A DNA stretch of 64,000 nucleotides, taken from the NCBI GenBank assembly GCA_015061725.1, contig SUVX01000005.1, positions 41,052-105,051 on the forward strand. The letters run 5' to 3'. The position numbers were made by a program, and so were the translations under genes. The notes under the pieces are model-generated. The model had not been told where the DNA came from. It saw nothing but the letters and a program-made list of their open reading frames with translations, and searched no databases. This DNA comes from Lentisphaerota bacterium (GTDB lineage Bacteria; Verrucomicrobiota; Lentisphaeria; Victivallales; Victivallaceae). This document shows, piece after piece, positions 43,969 to 52,475 of this stretch. Within the stretch, counting starts at the first letter, position 1. Each line of letters opens with the position of its first letter.

Positions 43969-46900
43969 TTATTCTGCACCCCAGACTTCCAGTTCAGAAA
44001 GCCAGGTTATACCGGTTCGTTTTTCCAGGCGTACGGTGATTTCTTTCAGTACCTGCGGTTTGAAAGAAATGGCAACTTCATCCACGTCGACTTCAGGTTC
44101 TCCGCCCGTCGGACGCCGGTGCCGGGCGAGGTTTTTTCCTGCGCTTGAAACGGTGATATCCTGATAACCGCCGTGGAGAAAAAGTTTTACCAGAGAAATA
44201 TTTACCGGTTGTGCAAATTTCAGTGTGATTTCTGCCGGAGCCGTATTTTTCCATGCCACAGCCCAATGAGAGAGTTCCTTTCGCCAATCAAGATTTCTGC
44301 CCTGAATAATTTTACTCGAAAGTGCTTGCCGGCGGTTGAACAGATTTTTTCCCTTGTCTGTAACGTAATCGGGTTTGTTGTTCCAGACTGCAGTGAACTT
44401 AACGGGCTTATTCGGACCGTCAAAAGGAACATTTCTTTTCCAGCAGCAGGCATTTCCGGTCAGACAGAAAAGTTTTTCCGGAAAATACTTGTACCGTGGT
44501 CCGGCAGGAAAAGTAAAACGCCAGATATCATGTCCCATCCTGCAGCCGAATTTTTTCTGCAATGCGGCAAAATGCTGCGGCATTTTGCCGTCGCTGTACA
44601 CGGATTCATCCAATCGTATGTCGGAGAGAAAAATTTCTCCCCTGCCCATTTTGCCCGGAACAAGCGGCTGACGCCCGGAACCGTCCGGACGGAACTGGAA
44701 AGTCGTCCTGTTGAATATAACAAGATTTCCCCCTTTACGGACATAATCCAGCAGAGATTTGACAGTTTCGTCATCCTGATAAGAAACCGGCGGAACATAG
44801 ATGACTTTATAATCTTCAAGTTTCCGGTGTTTCCGGGCAATATTTTCTTCGGTGATGAAGTGGAACCAGCTGCGGTTGTGCGGTCCGAGCATGGTGAAAA
44901 TTTCTTCCAGACCTGATTTATCCGGTTCATGTGAAAAATAATGAACCGCAAGTTTTTCCATATTGGAACTGAATATGGCACAATCTGCTTCCGGATATTT
45001 GAGCTTATTCATCCGGGGCAGCTGCCGCAGGACGTGCATAACTTCGTGAAAACGTTCCGGTGCGCCGAACAGATCACTCTGCGAGTTGCCGAACCAGTCA
45101 AACAACGCCAGTTGGAAACTGTTGCCTCCGGCACGGAACACCTGACTGAGTACATCCCGGGTATCCTCCGGCGTAAGGGAAACAAAATAAGCCTCGATGT
45201 GAACACAAGGCGCCGCCGGAGTTCCGGAAATATCCGTAAGGTATTTGGTCAGAAATCCTGTTTTCTGCCGCAACGGACCGCCGCCCCATTGAGTTTGGGT
45301 CGTCACCCAGTCGAAACGTCCGAAAAAAGCATCGTACCCGAAGGCAAAGGGAAACGTAGACCCCACACAGCTGGAAATTTTGACTCCCGGGTGATTTTTA
45401 CGCAGAAAAGAGATCAATTTTCCGATACCGGCAATATACTGGTTGCGGGCAAAACGCAGCCAAACCAGACGTTCGACCGGCGTGGCATCTTTGAGTGCCG
45501 TTGCAGGAAAACCGATTTTTCCGCCGCCGAACTCTTTTTTCGCCTCTGCTTCCCATTTTTTCCATGTTTCCGGCTCTTTGGCAAGGTAGGCAGCGCGGAT
45601 CTTGACATAATCCAAATTGGGCTGTTGGTCATCCTCATGCCCCAGACGGACGATTTTTATCAATTCCGGCCAGCGTTTGATGACACGGTCGATTTGTTTT
45701 TCTTTTTGCAGATGAGTACGGGGATCTCCCCAGTAAAAAAGGGATTTGCCGCGGAACGGGGGAGCTGAATTGGGTTGGGCGCAGATACCGTCACTGCGTT
45801 TGAGATTGGTATCAAAGAGCAATTTGTTTTTGTATTTTTCATTCATTCTTGCGGCAAATATTTTACCGGAGTAATCGGCTCCGGTCGGACGGTAATGCGT
45901 CATTCCGCCTGCAGTCCGGCTTGCCCGGTAATGTCTGACCACATCACGGAAATAATTATAACTGATACCATGATGCAGGGCAAAAAGAGTGACTGGACGG
46001 ACAGATTCGTTGCCGTATTCGATAAAGCCGTTGTAAAAGTATCCGGTCAGTTCATTTCCCGGATAGAGTTTTTCTTCAGTCATCAGTTCTCTGAACAGCG
46101 GATCTGACGTTTTCCATGCCATCGGCGGTTCCGTATGCGCCTGTTCTTCTGTTGCTGCCAGAGCCGGATCGAATATCATGCCTTTTTCAACATTTCCCGT
46201 TGCCGCTTTGAGAAATAAACCGGGATATCTGTAACCGATTTTGTTCCAATAAGGCATCGTGTAACACTCTCCTGTTGTACGGCGGTTGCGGAAAAAAGCC
46301 AGTCCGAGACGTTTTCCGGGAAGGTGAGCCTCTGCCGGAGCATATCCCATGTTGACGTAAGGTATCCGGACTTCAAAGCGCCAGTCTTCAGGTGTTTTCC
46401 ATGTTTTGACAGAAGCGCCTTTCCAGGTTGAGTCATTGTTGAAATAACTCTTATACTCACCATGCGGAGTGACGATGATCTGATAAAAAGACCTGCCGAT
46501 CCCCTGCGCATCAATAAACAGTTCAACGTTATCATTTGCATAGAAACCTGCCGGATTGTTGCGGATCGCCTTGAGCTTTTGCATGAATGGTTCGCCGCAG
46601 ATGCCGCTTATGACCAGTTCGCGGTCATCCGTTGCCAGAGATATTTCTGTCAGCGGCGGCGCCGGATCCCATTTGAAACCGTTGCGGTGATATTTGAAGA
46701 AACCATTGAAAGTAAGTTTTTTGCTGAAATTTTTTGAAACAGGAATGATGGGGACGAATTTGCCGGGAATAAGTTCCACATTGTCAAACGCAACGGTTCC
46801 TGAAGCATTGACAGCCGCCAGACGGACGGCGCAGTATTTGAGTTTTGCAGGAGTTTTGAAAGTGTAATAAATTCTCTTTACACCACCGGTGTTTCCAGAA

Positions 46901-47538
46901 ACAGGCATGTGGCGGAGTGTTTTATCGATTCCTTTCCCGCCGCCTCTGAAGTTCAGTTCAAAACCGGCATTGCCTTTGAAATTTTTTGTTTCAATGTCGG
47001 CGGCAACAGTAAATATTTTATCCGGCGGCAGGGGAACCCACTGTTTGAACCAGACAAAAGGTTTGCCGGAAAGTGTACCGCAAACTTTACCGTTTTTTAC
47101 TTTGAATGAACCGGTTTTATCAGCCGTCCACCCGGTGCAGCCGTTGGAATGAACGAGGACATTTTCAAAGTTTCCGTAGCGGATCTTATCTGCTGTCTGC
47201 ACCTTGAAATCTTTGACCGAAAGAGTTGTTCCCTTTGGCGGTATGAGATGTACTATGAACTGCCTGACCGGCGTTTTTCTCTCCGGAAATGTCAGCGTGT
47301 GACTGTTTTTTCCCGGAGAAACAGTAAATTTCCGGTAAGTTGATTTGATGCTGTTGGTGACTAATACTCCCTCCGCATGACGGTCTGCCGTAAAGGAGAG
47401 CTGCACCGTTTCGCCGTTTGCAGCTGTAAAACTTCTGCTTTTCCACAGTTTGTCAGCTGTAATATCCGGCAGGTCGAACGTTGCGGCTCCTGCTGCGGCT
47501 GCAGCCATGACGGAGATGACGGTAAAAATTCTCAGCAT
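43969..47538 (-). CDS. Very large secreted beta-galactosidase-like protein with CBM9-like and discoidin-like domains
   Basis: The start at 47538 (MLRIFTVISVMAAAAAG) is favoured because AAGGG lies 9 nt upstream and a signal peptide follows at once. A start 33 nt further upstream would overlap the pseudopilin gene. The protein has 1189 residues. A DOMON/CBM9-like sugar-binding domain lies at about residues 306-416 (NDNVELFIDAQG). A region resembling the GH42 family, or its relatives, follows at about 480-830. A glutamine-amidotransferase-like trimerisation domain lies at about 850-980 (KVIYVPPVSYQDD), and a discoidin-like end at about 1083-1186. The catalytic glutamates were not assigned with confidence. 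It likely acts on a plant or host glycan outside the cytoplasm. Confidence 0.68.
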   Translation of the reverse strand: MLRIFTVISVMAAAAAGAATFDLPDITADKLWKSRSFTAANGETVQLSFTADRHAEGVLVTNSIKSTYRKFTVSPGKNSHTLTFPERKTPVRQFIVHLIPPKGTTLSVKDFKVQTADKIRYGNFENVLVHSNGCTGWTADKTGSFKVKNGKVCGTLSGKPFVWFKQWVPLPPDKIFTVAADIETKNFKGNAGFELNFRGGGKGIDKTLRHMPVSGNTGGVKRIYYTFKTPAKLKYCAVRLAAVNASGTVAFDNVELIPGKFVPIIPVSKNFSKKLTFNGFFKYHRNGFKWDPAPPLTEISLATDDRELVISGICGEPFMQKLKAIRNNPAGFYANDNVELFIDAQGIGRSFYQIIVTPHGEYKSYFNNDSTWKGASVKTWKTPEDWRFEVRIPYVNMGYAPAEAHLPGKRLGLAFFRNRRTTGECYTMPYWNKIGYRYPGLFLKAATGNVEKGMIFDPALAATEEQAHTEPPMAWKTSDPLFRELMTEEKLYPGNELTGYFYNGFIEYGNESVRPVTLFALHHGISYNYFRDVVRHYRASRTAGGMTHYRPTGADYSGKIFAARMNEKYKNKLLFDTNLKRSDGICAQPNSAPPFRGKSLFYWGDPRTHLQKEKQIDRVIKRWPELIKIVRLGHEDDQQPNLDYVKIRAAYLAKEPETWKKWEAEAKKEFGGGKIGFPATALKDATPVERLVWLRFARNQYIAGIGKLISFLRKNHPGVKISSCVGSTFPFAFGYDAFFGRFDWVTTQTQWGGGPLRQKTGFLTKYLTDISGTPAAPCVHIEAYFVSLTPEDTRDVLSQVFRAGGNSFQLALFDWFGNSQSDLFGAPERFHEVMHVLRQLPRMNKLKYPEADCAIFSSNMEKLAVHYFSHEPDKSGLEEIFTMLGPHNRSWFHFITEENIARKHRKLEDYKVIYVPPVSYQDDETVKSLLDYVRKGGNLVIFNRTTFQFRPDGSGRQPLVPGKMGRGEIFLSDIRLDESVYSDGKMPQHFAALQKKFGCRMGHDIWRFTFPAGPRYKYFPEKLFCLTGNACCWKRNVPFDGPNKPVKFTAVWNNKPDYVTDKGKNLFNRRQALSSKIIQGRNLDWRKELSHWAVAWKNTAPAEITLKFAQPVNISLVKLFLHGGYQDITVSSAGKNLARHRRPTGGEPEVDVDEVAISFKPQVLKEITVRLEKRTGITWLSELEVWGAE

Positions 47539-47551
47539 GCTTGTTGCCCTT

Positions 47552-48304
47552 TCAGTACCACGGCTTTTCAAAACGGAGTGTCAAATCTCCGGACGGCCAG
47601 TAGCGCAGCTGCTCCAACCCCTGCATTTCCGCATGACCGTCAACAAAACTCATATTCAGCTTATTGCTATGCCGCAACACAGCTCCGGAAGCAAGACCGG
47701 GAACAGTTGAATCCTGAGCAAGGGGGGCTATCCGGTAAGCTGTTCCGCAATCTCCCGCCGTGCTTACTCTGCTGGGGGAGGGCATTCCGTCGATTTTTGC
47801 AAAAATCGTTACTCCGTCGGAGAGCGTAAGTCCGCCCCAGTAACGCCGTTCGCGAACACCTGCCGGTTTTGATGAGCCGGTCGTGTTGTATCCGAGTCCG
47901 CAGTTGATTCCGTAAGAGGTCGGAGTTATTGCGTTTTTGAGAACTGACGGACAGAAACGGGCGCCTTTCTGTTCCGGAGGATTGGCGACCCGGGCCCAGC
48001 GGTCGGAGTAGTCAAACAGTTTCGTCTGCCGTGCCAGAAGCATGATCCAGGGACGGGAAGATGCAAGATCATTGGATAATCCGTAAGATTCGGTTTTGTT
48101 GTAAGAAGGTATCCAGTTATTGAATGAGTCTGCGTAGATGGTAAACGCCATGCCGATTTGCTTGATATTGGATTGGCAGGAGCTTTGTTTTCCCCGTTCC
48201 CGCGCTTGCTGTAAAGCCGGCATCAACATCGCAGCTAAAATAGCAATAATGGCAATAACGACCAGCAGTTCAATCAAAGTAAAATATTTGATTTTTCCGT
48301 TCAT
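47552..48304 (-). CDS. Type II/IV pseudopilin-like protein with H-X9-DG signature
   Basis: A 250-residue protein with the prepilin N-terminus [20 protein letters not shown], including the Phe-Thr-Leu-Ile-Glu methylation site. The C-terminal signature H-x9-DG is seen near residue 220 ([16 protein letters not shown]). Many copies of this family occur in PVC genomes. They are thought to be exported surface or pseudopilus proteins tied to glycan use, but the role is not proven. AAGGA precedes the ATG. It is 29 nt after the LacI gene and just before the 1189-residue glycosidase gene. Confidence 0.88.
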   Translation of the reverse strand: MNGKIKYFTLIELLVVIAIIAILAAMLMPALQQARERGKQSSCQSNIKQIGMAFTIYADSFNNWIPSYNKTESYGLSNDLASSRPWIMLLARQTKLFDYSDRWARVANPPEQKGARFCPSVLKNAITPTSYGINCGLGYNTTGSSKPAGVRERRYWGGLTLSDGVTIFAKIDGMPSPSRVSTAGDCGTAYRIAPLAQDSTVPGLASGAVLRHSNKLNMSFVDGHAEMQGLEQLRYWPSGDLTLRFEKPWY

Positions 48305-48333
48305 AAGAATTTCCTTTCCTATTGAAAATTATA

Positions 48334-49368
48334 TCAAAACTCTTTGGGATTTGCTGGTTGTGAAGAGGCTCGGTAAATAATACGACTGGGGATTTTGATA
48401 TGTTCTGCTTGATTTTTTCCGGAGTCCAGCTGTTCCCTCAGCAGACGTATGCACGCATCAGCCATTTCATCGAAGGGATCGCGGACTGTTGTGAAAAACG
48501 GATTTGTAAAATTTTCTTCCATATCGTCAAAGCCGGCAAATAGAATATCTCTTCCGGGAATAAGTCCCATTTCTCTGATAACGCAATCTGCTGCATAAGC
48601 AAAGTTGTCATTCTGCAAAATCCAGCAAGGATAATTTTTTAACTTCTGCCACTTATGCCGTATAAATACCATAGCCTCTGCGGCTGTGTTATTGAGAAAA
48701 TAAGGTGTTTTTTTTAGCTCAAAAAAAGTAAGTTCCGGGGTACGGCGCAGAAACGCCGCACGGGTATTATTTGTTCCTTCCAGAGCGATGACTGCAGTTT
48801 TACCGTAAGTTGTAAACCGATCTATCAGTTCTTTCAATGCCGGGCGACAGTCAAAAAACACATCGGATATTTCCGGATATGCTTCCCGGGGATCAGAAGA
48901 AAATGAAAAAGAAATGACCGGTATCCGGTTTTTCTGAATAGTCTGAGTGATTTCCTTATTGAGAAAATTCGAATTGACGACAAGTCCGTCCACTCTCCGT
49001 GAACGCAGAAGGATGTCCACGCCCTGAAAAATCTTTTCTCTGGTTTCATTGGTCACCGGCAGCAGCGTGAGCATATACCCTGTTTGTTCCAGTTTTGCTG
49101 TCAGATAGTTCAGCAAACGTCCGTAACTGAGAGATGAACTCAACGTCTGCATCCATGGAAGCGGCATACCGATCGTCCGCGTTTTGCCGGAACCGAGAAC
49201 CTGTGCGGCAAAATCCGGGTGATAATTGTGTTCTCTTGCTATCCGCAGGATCGCTTCGCGTTTTTCTGCTGAGACACAGCCGGGACGCGAACCGTTGAGA
49301 ACCTGCGTTACCGCCGCGCGGGAAACGCCGACCATATCGGCGATATCTTTGTTTCGGAGACGTTGCAT
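48334..49368 (-). CDS. LacI-family transcriptional regulator
   Basis: A 344-residue repressor. The helix-turn-helix lies at about residues 6-26 (KDIADMVGVSRAAVTQVLNG), followed by the hinge and by a periplasmic-binding-like effector domain from about residue 65. Length is typical. The gene comes first in a transcript with the pseudopilin and the large glycosidases, so it probably controls them. A LacI-type operator lies just after its own promoter (49381-49396), which suggests autoregulation. The effector sugar is unknown. Confidence 0.92.
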   Translation of the reverse strand: MQRLRNKDIADMVGVSRAAVTQVLNGSRPGCVSAEKREAILRIAREHNYHPDFAAQVLGSGKTRTIGMPLPWMQTLSSSLSYGRLLNYLTAKLEQTGYMLTLLPVTNETREKIFQGVDILLRSRRVDGLVVNSNFLNKEITQTIQKNRIPVISFSFSSDPREAYPEISDVFFDCRPALKELIDRFTTYGKTAVIALEGTNNTRAAFLRRTPELTFFELKKTPYFLNNTAAEAMVFIRHKWQKLKNYPCWILQNDNFAYAADCVIREMGLIPGRDILFAGFDDMEENFTNPFFTTVRDPFDEMADACIRLLREQLDSGKNQAEHIKIPSRIIYRASSQPANPKEF

Positions 49369-49380
49369 TTTTTTTACTTT

Positions 49381-49396
49381 GGTTACCCGTGTTACC
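49381..49396 (-). promoter_or_regulatory. Putative LacI operator upstream of the lacI-type gene
   Basis: Read on the minus strand, a 16-bp imperfect palindrome GGTAACACGGGTAACC has a central CG and half sites that match at 6 of 8 positions. LacI-family operators commonly have this form. It lies between the promoter's -10 box and the ATG, over the expected 5' end of the transcript. That is a good place for repression. Confidence 0.55.
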
Positions 49397-49410
49397 TGTT
49401 TGCTGATTTA

Positions 49411-49439
49411 AATTTACATTCTCATATTTTGTTTGTCAA
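49411..49439 (-). promoter_or_regulatory. Promoter of the LacI gene and carbohydrate locus
   Basis: On the minus strand the -35 box TTGACA (49434-49439) is consensus, followed by 17 nt and a -10 box TAAATT (49411-49416). Transcription would start near 49404, about 35 nt before the ATG and close to the operator-like palindrome. Confidence 0.65.
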
Positions 49440-49451
49440 GAAAAAAAGTGA

Positions 49452-49484
49452 AAAAATCAGAAAAAAATATATTTTCTGATTTTT
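49452..49484 (-). terminator. Hairpin after the RsmE-lipoprotein gene
   Basis: A perfect 13-bp A/T-rich stem with a 7-nt loop lies 33 nt after the stop at 49518. On the minus strand the right arm ends in T residues and another T tract follows near 49441. It separates the RsmE-lipoprotein transcript from the LacI promoter. Being palindromic, it could work in both directions. Confidence 0.6.
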
Positions 49485-49517
49485 AACAGGGCATGGGGGT
49501 ATCCGGGAAAAACGGAT

Positions 49518-50726
49518 TTACCGTTTGCCGCGCGCTGTTGGTTTTGCTGATTTGACGGACTTAACCTTTTTTTCTGCTTTCGGAGGCGTTTTTTTATTTT
49601 TCAACGCTTTGTTCAGACTGTTTTTCAACTGTTGTACATAGCGGCGTAACAACTCGTTCTGACGGGTGAGCACTGCCTTTTCCTGCTGAAGTTTGATAAC
49701 GGCGGTACTGCTGCGTTCAAACTTTCTGCCCAGACGGGAATAGACCAAATCCCGGGAGTTTTTTGCGAGCGTCGTATCAACTCCCGGCGGCGGATTTTTC
49801 AGATATTCGTCATAGTAGAACAGCGCGGGGATTGGCTGATCCAGATATTCATCATAAAGTTGGGCCAGAGCCAGAATGACTTCGGGGGAATCCGGATGTT
49901 TTTTCAGACAGTTCCGGTAGAATTCCAGAGCCAGTTTGTAATTGCCGTCATTGCGGTACTGCGTGCCTTTCTGCATCAACGGGTGTTTCATCGTTGCGGG
50001 TTTGTTGCAGCCGCAAAATAACACGGTGCAGAAAATCAGCAGGGGGAGAATTTTCCGCAAGACAGCCATACCGCAGACAGCGGCGGTTTCAAGGCGCAGA
50101 ACATAGGGACCAAGATTTAAAGTCCTCAGTCCTGAATTTTTGATTTTTTCCAGTTCTTCAGGCGTGAATCCGCCCTCGGGACCCACCAGAAACGCGGCAT
50201 CTTTTCCGGAATCAGAGAGAGTTTCGCTGATTTCTCCGATACCGCCGTAAAAGGCGTGAAAATTTTTCATTTCTTCCAGAGCCGTATCCAGAGAAACGGG
50301 TTCTCTTATAATCGGAACAAAGGGATTTTTGGACTGTTTGCAGCCCTCTTGCAGCAGAATTTTCCATCTGCCGCCGCTTTTGTCACTGTCGGAAACGGAA
50401 CGGGTGAATTTGACGGGGACAATACTCCAGACACCCAGTTCGGCGCATTGTTTCAGCAGGGGTTCAAATTTGTTTCTTTTGGCAACGGCGCAGTACAAGT
50501 GGTATTTGCGTTCAGGTTCGGGGATATCCTCAACGCTTTCAAGCGAAAGGAGTTTTCCCTCAATCACATGGGCGATACCTCTGCGGCCTCTGCCGTCAAG
50601 AAGTTCAACTTCGTCACCGATCGAGGCACGGAAAACTTTAAAAAGATGATCTCTGTCATTTTTTTCAAGCTCCACGACATTGCCCGGAGAACCGATTACA
50701 TCACAATAAACTGTATGCCTGACCAT
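49518..50726 (-). CDS. rsmE: RsmE 16S rRNA m3U1498 methyltransferase fused to a lipoprotein/TPR domain
   Basis: A 402-residue open frame with two parts. Residues 1-218 are a complete RsmE: an OB-like N-terminal domain and a SPOUT domain with the knot motifs FLVGPEGGFTPEELE and LNLGPYVLRLETA. Immediately after the last motif comes MAVLRKILPLLIFCTVLFCG, which looks like a lipoprotein signal peptide (Met220, lipobox near Cys240). A TPR-like region (YRNDGNYKLALEFYRNCL) and a charged Lys-rich tail of about 90 residues follow. No stop or frameshift separates the two in this sequence. Translation might also restart at Met220 (50069), but no strong ribosome site is visible there. A cytoplasmic enzyme joined to an export signal is odd. 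Confidence 0.85.
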   Translation of the reverse strand: MVRHTVYCDVIGSPGNVVELEKNDRDHLFKVFRASIGDEVELLDGRGRRGIAHVIEGKLLSLESVEDIPEPERKYHLYCAVAKRNKFEPLLKQCAELGVWSIVPVKFTRSVSDSDKSGGRWKILLQEGCKQSKNPFVPIIREPVSLDTALEEMKNFHAFYGGIGEISETLSDSGKDAAFLVGPEGGFTPEELEKIKNSGLRTLNLGPYVLRLETAAVCGMAVLRKILPLLIFCTVLFCGCNKPATMKHPLMQKGTQYRNDGNYKLALEFYRNCLKKHPDSPEVILALAQLYDEYLDQPIPALFYYDEYLKNPPPGVDTTLAKNSRDLVYSRLGRKFERSSTAVIKLQQEKAVLTRQNELLRRYVQQLKNSLNKALKNKKTPPKAEKKVKSVKSAKPTARGKR

Positions 50727-50753
50727 TTGAACCTCTGTAAAAAAAAGAAATAA

Positions 50754-50778
50754 GACTTATACGACTTATAAGACTTAT
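50754..50778. repeat. Three GACTTAT repeats with a 9-bp period
   Basis: GACTTAT occurs at 50754-50760, 50763-50769 and 50772-50778, each separated by 2 nt. It lies about 30 nt upstream of the RsmE start codon. Short tandem repeats of this kind could be a regulatory array or slippage product. Confidence 0.7.
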
Positions 50779-50792
50779 TTTTTCAATAAACA

Positions 50793-50900
50793 AAATACTC
50801 CGCTTTTTTTGAAAGGCTTTGTTCCCTATGCTGGCAGACAGCGAAAACATCCGCCCGGCAGAGAACAACACCTTTTACAAATACTCCGCTTTTTTTGAAA
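50793..50900. repeat. Pair of 22-bp direct repeats in the intergenic region
   Basis: The sequence AAATACTCCGCTTTTTTTGA and its next two bases occur at 50793-50814 and again at 50879-50900. The 64-nt spacer is not repeated. The region from 50727 to 50993 contains no plausible gene. Confidence 0.8.
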
Positions 50901-50913
50901 AAGATGAGGGGGT

Positions 50914-50971
50914 CCGGGGGAGAAGAAAAGACTTTTTTTCTCGTGAAAAAAAGTTTTTTCTTCTCCCCCGG
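50914..50971. terminator. Long hairpin with 27-bp arms after the ferredoxin-oxidoreductase operon
   Basis: Two arms at 50914-50940 and 50945-50971 pair over 27 positions with only one G/T mismatch, around the 4-nt loop TCGT. The outer part is GC-rich (CCGGGGG against CCCCCGG) and the inner part A/T-rich. It lies 22 nt after the stop at 50994 and would stop transcription of the 2-oxoacid oxidoreductase genes. The arms are far longer than a usual terminator, so it may also be a mobile or dispersed repeat. Confidence 0.75.
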
Positions 50972-50993
50972 CTCCAACCCCTCTCAGCCTTTA

Positions 50994-52475
50994 TCAAGCA
51001 AGCTGAGAGGACATTTCATCGCGGCCGGCGTTGAAGGCGGCGATGTTCTGTTCGACGACTTTGGGTTTTTTGCGGAAGCTTTCGGTGATAGCTTCGGTAA
51101 AGACCTTTTCGTAGTCGGCGGCATCTTCAGAAGTCAGGGCGTACTTGCCGAGGATAGCGGCGAGGGCGCCGAGGACGGCGGAGTTGGCGCATTTTGCGTT
51201 GCCGATCCTGTTGGCAATGGCAAGGGCGTCAAGACCGAAAACTTTCTGACCGGGTTTGACTTCGGGTTTTTCCATGGCGGAGGTATCATAGATGAGGATA
51301 CCGTCATCTTTGAGCTGATATCCGAATTTATCCAGAGCGGCCTTGGTCATGGCGATGAGCAGGTCGCAGGAGTCCACCAGGGGGGAGGGGATGGCTTTAC
51401 GGGAGAGGATGACGGCGCAGCTGGCGGAACCGCCGCGCTGTTCCGGACCGTAAGAGGGCATCCATGAAACGTTGAAGTCGCGGAGACGCGCCATATCGGC
51501 GAGGGTGTGTCCGAGACTTAAGATTCCCTGACCGCCGAAACCGGAAACGCGGATGCGGCGTTCATCGTTGAAAAGCTCAGAGTTGTTGACGATTTTTTCT
51601 GCATCGGCAGCACCTTCTTCTTTGGCGGTGAAGAGCAGCTTTTTGACGCCTTCGGGATCGCGGACGGGTTCTTCGGGAACGTTTCCTGCCGGAGTTTCGG
51701 CGGAGCGGTCGCGGAGAACGCCCAGCGGGAAGAACTGAGTCATCTTGGTATCAATAAACTCGTTGACCTGTTCAGCGGTCATTTTGAGGTTGACCGGACA
51801 GGGGGAGAGGGCTTCAACCAGAGAGAATCCCTTACGGTTCTTGAGGTTTTCAATGGCTTTGAAAACGGCTTTGCGCGCTTTGAGGATATTGGCGGTACCG
51901 GTGAGGGCAACGCGTTCAATATAGACGGGGGCCTCCAGGGCGTTGACCAGTTCGCAGACCTTCATGGGATAACCCTCGGTTTCGACATTTCTGCCGTAGG
52001 GGCTGGTCATGGTGACCTGATTGGGCAGAGTGGTCGGAGCCATCTGTCCGCCGGTCATACCGTAGTTGGAGTTGTTGACGAAGAAGATCGCCATTTTTTC
52101 ACCGCGGTTGGCAGCCTGAATGAACTCGTTGAAACCGATGGCACCCAGGTCGCCGTCACCCTGATAGGAGATGACGTATTTTTCCGGGGTGGCACGGGCG
52201 GCACCGGTACCGACGGCGGGCGCACGTCCGTGGGGAACGGAGATACTTCCGCAGTTGAAGTAGTAATAGGCGAACACAGCGCAGCCGACGGGGGCGATGA
52301 AGACGGTATTTTCCTGAATGCCGTAGTGTTCAATGGCTTCAGCAATCAGTTTGTGCAGGATACCGTGACCGCATCCGGGGCAGTAGTGCATGTTGGTCTT
52401 GATCGGACCGGGACGGCGTTCAAAGGGGTCAAAGAACACATTGGAACGGCCGAATTTGATTTTTTCGGTACTCAT
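50994..52475 (-). CDS. korBC: 2-oxoacid:ferredoxin oxidoreductase, fused beta-gamma subunit
   Basis: A 493-residue protein. Residues 1 to about 300 form the TPP-binding beta subunit: MHYCPGCGHGILHKL near residue 29, then GDGDLGAIGFNEF and NNSNYGMTGGQMAPTT. Residues about 315-480 form the gamma domain: VSGFGGQGILSLGHTLADM, then PSYGPEQRGGSASCAV. The two are separate genes in most organisms. The most likely substrates are 2-oxoglutarate or branched-chain 2-oxo acids, but the exact one is not decided by motif. Its start overlaps the alpha-subunit gene by 4 nt. Confidence 0.88.
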   Translation of the reverse strand: MSTEKIKFGRSNVFFDPFERRPGPIKTNMHYCPGCGHGILHKLIAEAIEHYGIQENTVFIAPVGCAVFAYYYFNCGSISVPHGRAPAVGTGAARATPEKYVISYQGDGDLGAIGFNEFIQAANRGEKMAIFFVNNSNYGMTGGQMAPTTLPNQVTMTSPYGRNVETEGYPMKVCELVNALEAPVYIERVALTGTANILKARKAVFKAIENLKNRKGFSLVEALSPCPVNLKMTAEQVNEFIDTKMTQFFPLGVLRDRSAETPAGNVPEEPVRDPEGVKKLLFTAKEEGAADAEKIVNNSELFNDERRIRVSGFGGQGILSLGHTLADMARLRDFNVSWMPSYGPEQRGGSASCAVILSRKAIPSPLVDSCDLLIAMTKAALDKFGYQLKDDGILIYDTSAMEKPEVKPGQKVFGLDALAIANRIGNAKCANSAVLGALAAILGKYALTSEDAADYEKVFTEAITESFRKKPKVVEQNIAAFNAGRDEMSSQLA

